Positions 60,064-64,000 of a stretch of 64,000 nt of DNA are shown here, one piece after another. Under the pieces are notes generated by a model. That model searched no databases. It was not told the DNA's origin and saw nothing but the letters and a program-made list of their open reading frames with translations. Origin of the DNA: Microbacterium sp. K24 (GTDB taxonomy: Bacteria; Actinomycetota; Actinomycetes; Actinomycetales; Microbacteriaceae). Numbering within the stretch: position 1 is the stretch's first letter; every line of letters starts with the position of its first letter. Where the stretch lies: contig NZ_SSDJ01000146.1 of assembly GCF_004794465.1 (NCBI RefSeq), positions 28,830-92,829 of the forward strand, given 5' to 3'. The translations under genes were made by a program, and so were the position numbers.

Positions 60064-60696
60064 ATGGGCTTCATGATCGACGGTGCACCCGGCGCCGCTC
60101 TCGATCCTGCTTCGGGCGGGGGCCCGGCGCGCTGGCAGCGAGCCGCAGACCTCTTCGACGCATGGCGCGAGGGTGACGGTCGCGCGATGGACGAGCTCGT
60201 ACGTCTGATGACGCCCGTGCTGTGGCACGTCGTGCGCGCGTACGGGCTCGAGCGCACCCTGGCCGAAGACGTGCTGCAGACGACCTGGCTGCAGCTGGTG
60301 CGGGGGCAGTCGTCGATCGCGGATCCGCGGGCGGTGTCGGCCTGGCTCACGACCACCGCACGTCGCGAGGCCTGGAAGATCGGCAAGGCGCACGGCCGCA
60401 TCGACACGACGGATGCCGACGACCTCGACGCCCTGCTCCCCGAGCAGGTGTCCGCCGAGGAGCATGCGGCCATCGGCGACGAGAACCGCCGGCTGTGGCT
60501 GGCGGTTCAGCGTCTCGCCGAACGCTGCCAGCGACTGCTCCGCGTCATCGCGTTCGAGGATCGTCCTGACTACGCGCGCCTCGCCGCGGACCTCGGGATG
60601 CCGGTCGGCAGCATCGGCCCCACCCGGAACCGGTGCCTCGCCAAACTGCGCGCCCTGCTGGACGCGCCGACGCCGCGGACGGAGGGACTGTCATGA
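60064..60696 (+). CDS. RNA polymerase sigma factor, sigma-70/ECF type
   Basis: 210 aa from ATG 60064; ATG 60073 is also possible. Region 2 (about 35-105) has FDAWREGDGRAMDELVRLMTPVLWHVVRAYGL, then EDVLQTTWLQLVRGQ and RAVSAWLTTTARREAWKI. Region 4 (about 140-200) has YARLAADLGMPVGSIGPTRNRCLAKLRALL. The C-terminal tail is short and no anti-sigma gene follows. Instead, the stop overlaps the start of an unknown 151-aa gene, and a subtilase and a TPR protein lie next. It may drive this cluster or respond to it. Confidence 0.9.
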   Translation: MGFMIDGAPGAALDPASGGGPARWQRAADLFDAWREGDGRAMDELVRLMTPVLWHVVRAYGLERTLAEDVLQTTWLQLVRGQSSIADPRAVSAWLTTTARREAWKIGKAHGRIDTTDADDLDALLPEQVSAEEHAAIGDENRRLWLAVQRLAERCQRLLRVIAFEDRPDYARLAADLGMPVGSIGPTRNRCLAKLRALLDAPTPRTEGLS

Positions 60697-61148
60697 CCGA
60701 GCACGACGACGCCGAGGTGTTCGCCCGGCTCCGCTCGCTGTGGCGCGCGGTCGATCCGGTGCCCGCGGGACTGATCGATCGCATGGTCGCCGCGGTCGCC
60801 TCCGACGACCTCTCCCACGAGTACGCCCTGCTGACGCTCGTGGAAGGCCCCCTCGGCGCGGTGCGCGGAGACGCCGACGCCCTCACTCTGCAGTTCAGCG
60901 ACGGCACCACCAGCATCCTCCTCCACGTCACGACGACGGGTTCCGGACGCCGCCGGGTCGACGGCTGGGTCGACACCGCGACGGCGGAGATCGTGCTGAC
61001 GCAGGGCGAGCGCTCGATCTCGAAGTCTCCGGCGGAGACCGGCCGGTTCGTGTTCGACGAGGTCCCGCCCGGTCTCACCCGCGTGCGCCTGACCGCCGGC
61101 GACGGCGACGAGACGCGCACTCTCGCGACGCCGCAGTTCGAGTTGTGA
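60693..61148 (+). CDS. Hypothetical protein of the sigma-subtilase-TPR cluster, 151 aa
   Basis: Function unknown. The N-terminal helical part is FARLRSLWRAVDPVPAGLIDRMVAAVASDDLSHEYALLTLVEG. The C-terminal half is beta-rich (LTLQFSDGTTSILLHV, RRRVDGWVDTATAEIVL, PPGLTRVRLTAGD), resembling a small carboxypeptidase-regulatory or carbohydrate-binding-like sandwich. No membrane segment is seen, which argues against a classical anti-sigma factor. It is coupled to the sigma gene by an ATGA overlap and is 57 bp before the subtilase gene, so it very likely acts with them. Confidence 0.82.
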   Translation: MTEHDDAEVFARLRSLWRAVDPVPAGLIDRMVAAVASDDLSHEYALLTLVEGPLGAVRGDADALTLQFSDGTTSILLHVTTTGSGRRRVDGWVDTATAEIVLTQGERSISKSPAETGRFVFDEVPPGLTRVRLTAGDGDETRTLATPQFEL

Positions 61149-61205
61149 TCACGGGCGCTGCCCGTCGATGATGCCGCGGGGCGACCCGCAGGGAGAGGAT
61201 GATCC

Positions 61206-62765
61206 ATGGAGCAGCCCAAGGGATGGACCTGGCAGGACCGCGCGGAGGGTTCGATCCGTCGCGGCACGGCCCTCGATCCGAGCCTGGAGCCGGTCGACGG
61301 CATCCGCGCCTTCCCCACCGCCTACCTGCCGCAGCGCCTGCTGATCACCCGGAGCGAGGGCGACCAGGAGGAGTACGACCAGGAGGTGCGCACTCTGCGC
61401 GATGCCGCCGACACGTTCGGGTGGCAGCTCGTCGTCGAGCCGGACGCACGTGCGGCACGGTCGATCCTCCCCGGGGTTCCGGGGTTCCTGCGCGCCTACC
61501 TGACGACGCCCGACGAGCCCGCCCGCGGCGAGTCGCCGGTCGCCCCCGACGCCTGGCGGGTGCTGCAGCGCGCCCGCCGCATGTCGCATTCGACGATGCC
61601 GCGCACCAGCCTGGAGCACGTGCTGTCGATCGACCCCGTCGGCCTCAATCCGTTCACCCGCACGAACCCGTTCACCCGCACCAACCCGTTCACGCGGACG
61701 AATCCGATCCGCGGGGCCGGAGCAGGCGGCAGCGACGACTACCTGGAGCCCGGCCGGGGCGCACGGCAGCCGGTCAGCTGGCTGGGTCCGGCACCGCAGC
61801 GCGGACCGGCCCCGAAGCGCGGCAGACGTCCTGTCGTCGCAGTGCTCGACAGCGGATGCGGGGAGCACTCCTGGCTGCCCGCCGACATCGTCACCCGCCA
61901 CGTGGAGCTCGACGGCGTACCGGTCGGGTTGACCGACGACGCCGATCCGGAACGCTACCCCGACCTCTACGGCCAGCTCGACGGCGAGATCGACGCGGTT
62001 TCGGGGCACGGCACGTTCATCGCGGGCATCGTGCGGCAGGCGGCGCCGGATGCCGACATCCTCTCGGTGCGCGTCGCGGGCGCGCTCGGCATCATCGATG
62101 AGAGCTCCCTGCTGGAGGCGGTCACCCAGGTCGTGGAGCTGCTGCGTCGTCACCGGGAGAATCCGAAGACCGGGTTCCCGATCGACGTGCTGAACCTCTC
62201 GCTCGGCTACTACCACGAGACCCCCACCGACGGACTCTTCAGCCTGACCCTCTTCGGGCTGCTCGCCGCGGCGCGGGAGCTCGGCTGCGTCGTCGTGTGC
62301 TCGGCCGGCAACGACGCGATCGACCGTCCGTCCTTCCCCGCGTCGCTGTGGCCGTGGCCGGGCGCCGACAACGGCATCCCGGCGGACAAGGGCGCTCCCC
62401 TCGTCTCGGTCGGAGCGCTCAATCCGTCGGCGCAGTCGGTCGCCCTGTTCTCGAACGTCGGTCCCTGGGTGCAGACCTATGCGCCGGGTGCCGCCGTCGT
62501 CAGCACGTCGCCCGCGTTCGTCGGCGGAGAGCAGGCCACGACCAGGGCCGATGTCGACGGCCTGCGCCGTGAGACTCTCGACCCCGACGACTACCGCGGA
62601 GGCTTCGCGGTCTGGAGCGGCACGTCCTTCGCCGCCCCCTACGTCGCCGGACGCATCGCCGCGCAGCTCGGCACGGTTCCTCTTGAAGGGGTGAAGGCGG
62701 ATGCTGCGGCGAAGGCCGTCGCGGCCGTGCTGAAGACCTTGCCCGCCCCGGTGGACCGGGGCTGA
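61206..62765 (+). CDS. S8 family serine peptidase (subtilase), apparently cytoplasmic
   Basis: 519 aa. The catalytic triad is visible: Asp215 in VVAVLDSGCG, His268 in VSGHGTFIAGI and Ser474 in WSGTSFAAPYVAG. The oxyanion Asn is in CSAGNDA near 373. A propeptide-like N-terminal region (about 1-200) has no signal peptide, pointing to an intracellular protease. Residues 148-165 are three exact copies of NPFTRT followed by NP, a likely flexible or cleavable linker. It is the third gene of the sigma-led cluster and is followed by a TPR protein. The target is unknown. Confidence 0.92.
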   Translation: MEQPKGWTWQDRAEGSIRRGTALDPSLEPVDGIRAFPTAYLPQRLLITRSEGDQEEYDQEVRTLRDAADTFGWQLVVEPDARAARSILPGVPGFLRAYLTTPDEPARGESPVAPDAWRVLQRARRMSHSTMPRTSLEHVLSIDPVGLNPFTRTNPFTRTNPFTRTNPIRGAGAGGSDDYLEPGRGARQPVSWLGPAPQRGPAPKRGRRPVVAVLDSGCGEHSWLPADIVTRHVELDGVPVGLTDDADPERYPDLYGQLDGEIDAVSGHGTFIAGIVRQAAPDADILSVRVAGALGIIDESSLLEAVTQVVELLRRHRENPKTGFPIDVLNLSLGYYHETPTDGLFSLTLFGLLAAARELGCVVVCSAGNDAIDRPSFPASLWPWPGADNGIPADKGAPLVSVGALNPSAQSVALFSNVGPWVQTYAPGAAVVSTSPAFVGGEQATTRADVDGLRRETLDPDDYRGGFAVWSGTSFAAPYVAGRIAAQLGTVPLEGVKADAAAKAVAAVLKTLPAPVDRG

Positions 62766-62820
62766 CGCACCGCGTCCGTTCCGGAAGGCCTCGCCGCCAG
62801 CATCCGGTGGGCCGTTTGTC

Positions 62821-62881
62821 GGTCGAGAAGTCAGATGCAGGTCGAAACGGCCCGAATCGACCTGCAGTTGTGATCTCGACC
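62821..62881. repeat. 61-bp imperfect palindrome between subtilase and TPR genes
   Basis: The left arm (62821-62845, beginning GGTCGAGAAGTCAGATGCAG) pairs with the right arm (62857-62881) in 20 of 25 positions, with an 11-base loop. Unlike most of this series it lies between genes in the same direction, where it could reduce read-through into the TPR gene. Confidence 0.75.
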
Positions 62882-62969
62882 TGGATTGTGTCGCCGCGTC
62901 GACCCGATGACGGACGGGTGCCGGAACCGCACTCTTCCGCGCGACCCCGGCGCACGGCATCCTGGACGG

Positions 62970-64000
62970 ATGCCCCTGTCCGCGAGCGAGCTGCACCGGC
63001 GCGGCGTCGAAGCGGCGAACGCGCGGCGGTTCACGCAGGCGCGGCGCGCGCTCGACGCGGCATCCGCTCGCACCGACGATCCCGATCTGCGGGCGCGCAT
63101 CGACGGCACCGTGGCATACGTGCTCGCCCAGACCGGTCAGCCGGCCGCGGCGGAGCAGCTGTGCCGCGCGGCGCTCGGACGGTCGGGGCTCGGCGCCGAG
63201 ACGATCACGGTGCTCAGCGGGCAGCTCGGCACGCTGCTCACGCACGCCGGGCGGTTGGACGAGGCCGAGACCATGCTCACGCGGGCGATCGACACGTTCA
63301 CGGAGATCGGCGTGGAGTCGATCGAGCTCGCGAACTGCCTGATGAACCGTTCGGTCGTGCGGATGCAGCGGCACGAGCTCGACGCCTGCACCGCCGACCT
63401 GCGCCGCGCGGTCGCCGTCTATGAGGCGACGGGGGATGAGGAGCCGCTCGCCGAGGCGCGGCACAACCTCGGCTATGCGGCGCTGCTCGGCGGCGACCTC
63501 GTCACCGCCCTCACCCTGATGACCCGCTCGCGGCCGACTCTGGCCGCCACCAGCGACCTGGCCGCCGCGATCAGCGATCAGGACCGCGCCGAGGTGTTGC
63601 GTGACGCCGGGCTGACCACCGAAGCCGAAGCGTTGCTCGGCCAGGTCGCACGCGAGTTCGGTGCGCAGCGCATGCGGCAGGCCCGCGGGGAGGCGGAGTT
63701 CCATCTCGCGCGCTCTCTGCTGCGCCACGATCCACTCGCCGCCGAGCGTGCTGCGCGCACGGCGGCTCGGCGCTTCCACGCGCTCGACAACGCCGCCTGG
63801 GCGGCCCGTGCCGACGCGGTGCGGCTGGAGGCGCAGCAGCGCGCTCGACCGCAGCGCCCCATCGCCTCCACGGAGTTCGCCTCCACCGCGAAGGCCCTCG
63901 ACCGCAGCGGCTTCCGCACCGAGGCGGCGGGCCTCCGGCTGAGCGCGCGAAGAGACGGGAGCGGACGGATGCCGCGGCTCGACGCCGCGGCCCCCACACC
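62970..64000 (+). CDS. TPR-repeat protein, N-terminal part (cut by window end)
   Basis: An open frame from ATG 62970 runs to the window end without a stop (343 codons). It contains helical tetratricopeptide-type repeats, for example LHRRGVEAANARRFTQARRALDAASA, LGTLLTHAGRLDEAETMLTRAIDTF and ARHNLGYAALLGGDLVTALTLM. No signal or membrane segment appears. In actinobacteria, TPR proteins in this sigma-subtilase setting often end in a CHAT caspase-like domain. That part would be outside the window, so it is only expected. It lies 204 bp after the subtilase gene. Confidence 0.82.
   Translation, partial: MPLSASELHRRGVEAANARRFTQARRALDAASARTDDPDLRARIDGTVAYVLAQTGQPAAAEQLCRAALGRSGLGAETITVLSGQLGTLLTHAGRLDEAETMLTRAIDTFTEIGVESIELANCLMNRSVVRMQRHELDACTADLRRAVAVYEATGDEEPLAEARHNLGYAALLGGDLVTALTLMTRSRPTLAATSDLAAAISDQDRAEVLRDAGLTTEAEALLGQVAREFGAQRMRQARGEAEFHLARSLLRHDPLAAERAARTAARRFHALDNAAWAARADAVRLEAQQRARPQRPIASTEFASTAKALDRSGFRTEAAGLRLSARRDGSGRMPRLDAAAPT

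Noticed and set aside
61647..61700. CRISPR-like or DNA-level tandem repeat
   Set aside because: The 18-bp units are in frame, within a coding region and differ at synonymous positions, so it is a protein repeat.
61149..63779. 876-aa minus-strand open frame opposite the subtilase and TPR genes
   Set aside because: It is antisense to two well-supported genes and has Arg/Gly/Ala-rich composition without domains.
1..64000. Insertion sequences, integrases, phage genes, tRNA or rRNA genes
   Set aside because: None of the reading frames shows transposase or integrase motifs and no cloverleaf-like or rRNA sequence was recognised.

Overview
The window is high-GC actinobacterial DNA whose protein families, codon use and heavy use of the words GGATGC and GCATCC fit the family Microbacteriaceae, most likely Microbacterium or a close relative. 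This is an inference from sequence character. No rRNA, tRNA, CRISPR array, transposase or phage gene was seen, so it reads as chromosomal accessory and housekeeping DNA rather than a mobile element.

Layout. 1-8.7 kb: a peptide-scavenging block holding a dipeptide/oligopeptide ABC importer, an S9 prolyl-oligopeptidase-like peptidase, a TetR regulator, an M20 metallopeptidase and a dehalogenase-like alpha/beta hydrolase. Three of its promoters carry the same roughly 20-bp motif. 8.7-17.4 kb: small metabolic and unknown genes, including an AraC regulator, a DUF1772 protein, gluconokinase, two short-chain dehydrogenases, a CorA-type Mg2+ transporter with an upstream leader ORF, a RibD/DHFR-like reductase and a glyoxalase-fold protein. 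17.4-30.1 kb: a galactoside/hemicellulose utilisation locus with a six-gene operon (GH97, sugar-binding lipoprotein, two permeases, ROK regulator, CE7 esterase), a divergent GH36 alpha-galactosidase and a secreted GH97 enzyme with two carbohydrate-binding modules. 30.2-32.5 kb: a PadR-regulated DrrAB-type exporter. 32.7-38.5 kb: a MacB-type export system with adaptor and lipoprotein, divergent from a two-component system. 39.2-42.4 kb: a glycine-betaine/proline ABC importer. 42.7-47 kb: an rRNA methyltransferase and an exporter with its own regulator. 47.1-50.2 kb: a nitrilase-fold amidase, an amino-acid permease and a GntR regulator. 50.3-52.3 kb: a YtrA-type regulator with an ABC exporter. 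52.5-59.98 kb: a secreted PKD-domain protein, an aromatic-acid-exporter-like protein, LtrA, an ArsR-type regulator divergent from an MFS exporter, and a small membrane protein. 60-64 kb: a sigma factor, an unknown protein, a cytoplasmic-looking subtilase and a TPR-repeat protein cut by the window end. This last set is the best candidate for a poorly described system.

Two non-coding themes stand out. First, long (about 55-75 bp) imperfect palindromes sit at every convergent gene junction that has a gap of more than about 30 bp; two of them share the same 20-bp arm. Second, the corA upstream region carries a 37-codon leader ORF with a good ribosome-binding site, folded into strong stems, which looks like a Mg2+-linked leader-peptide control region. 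Many operons also show clear palindromic or repeated operators next to their regulator genes, listed below.
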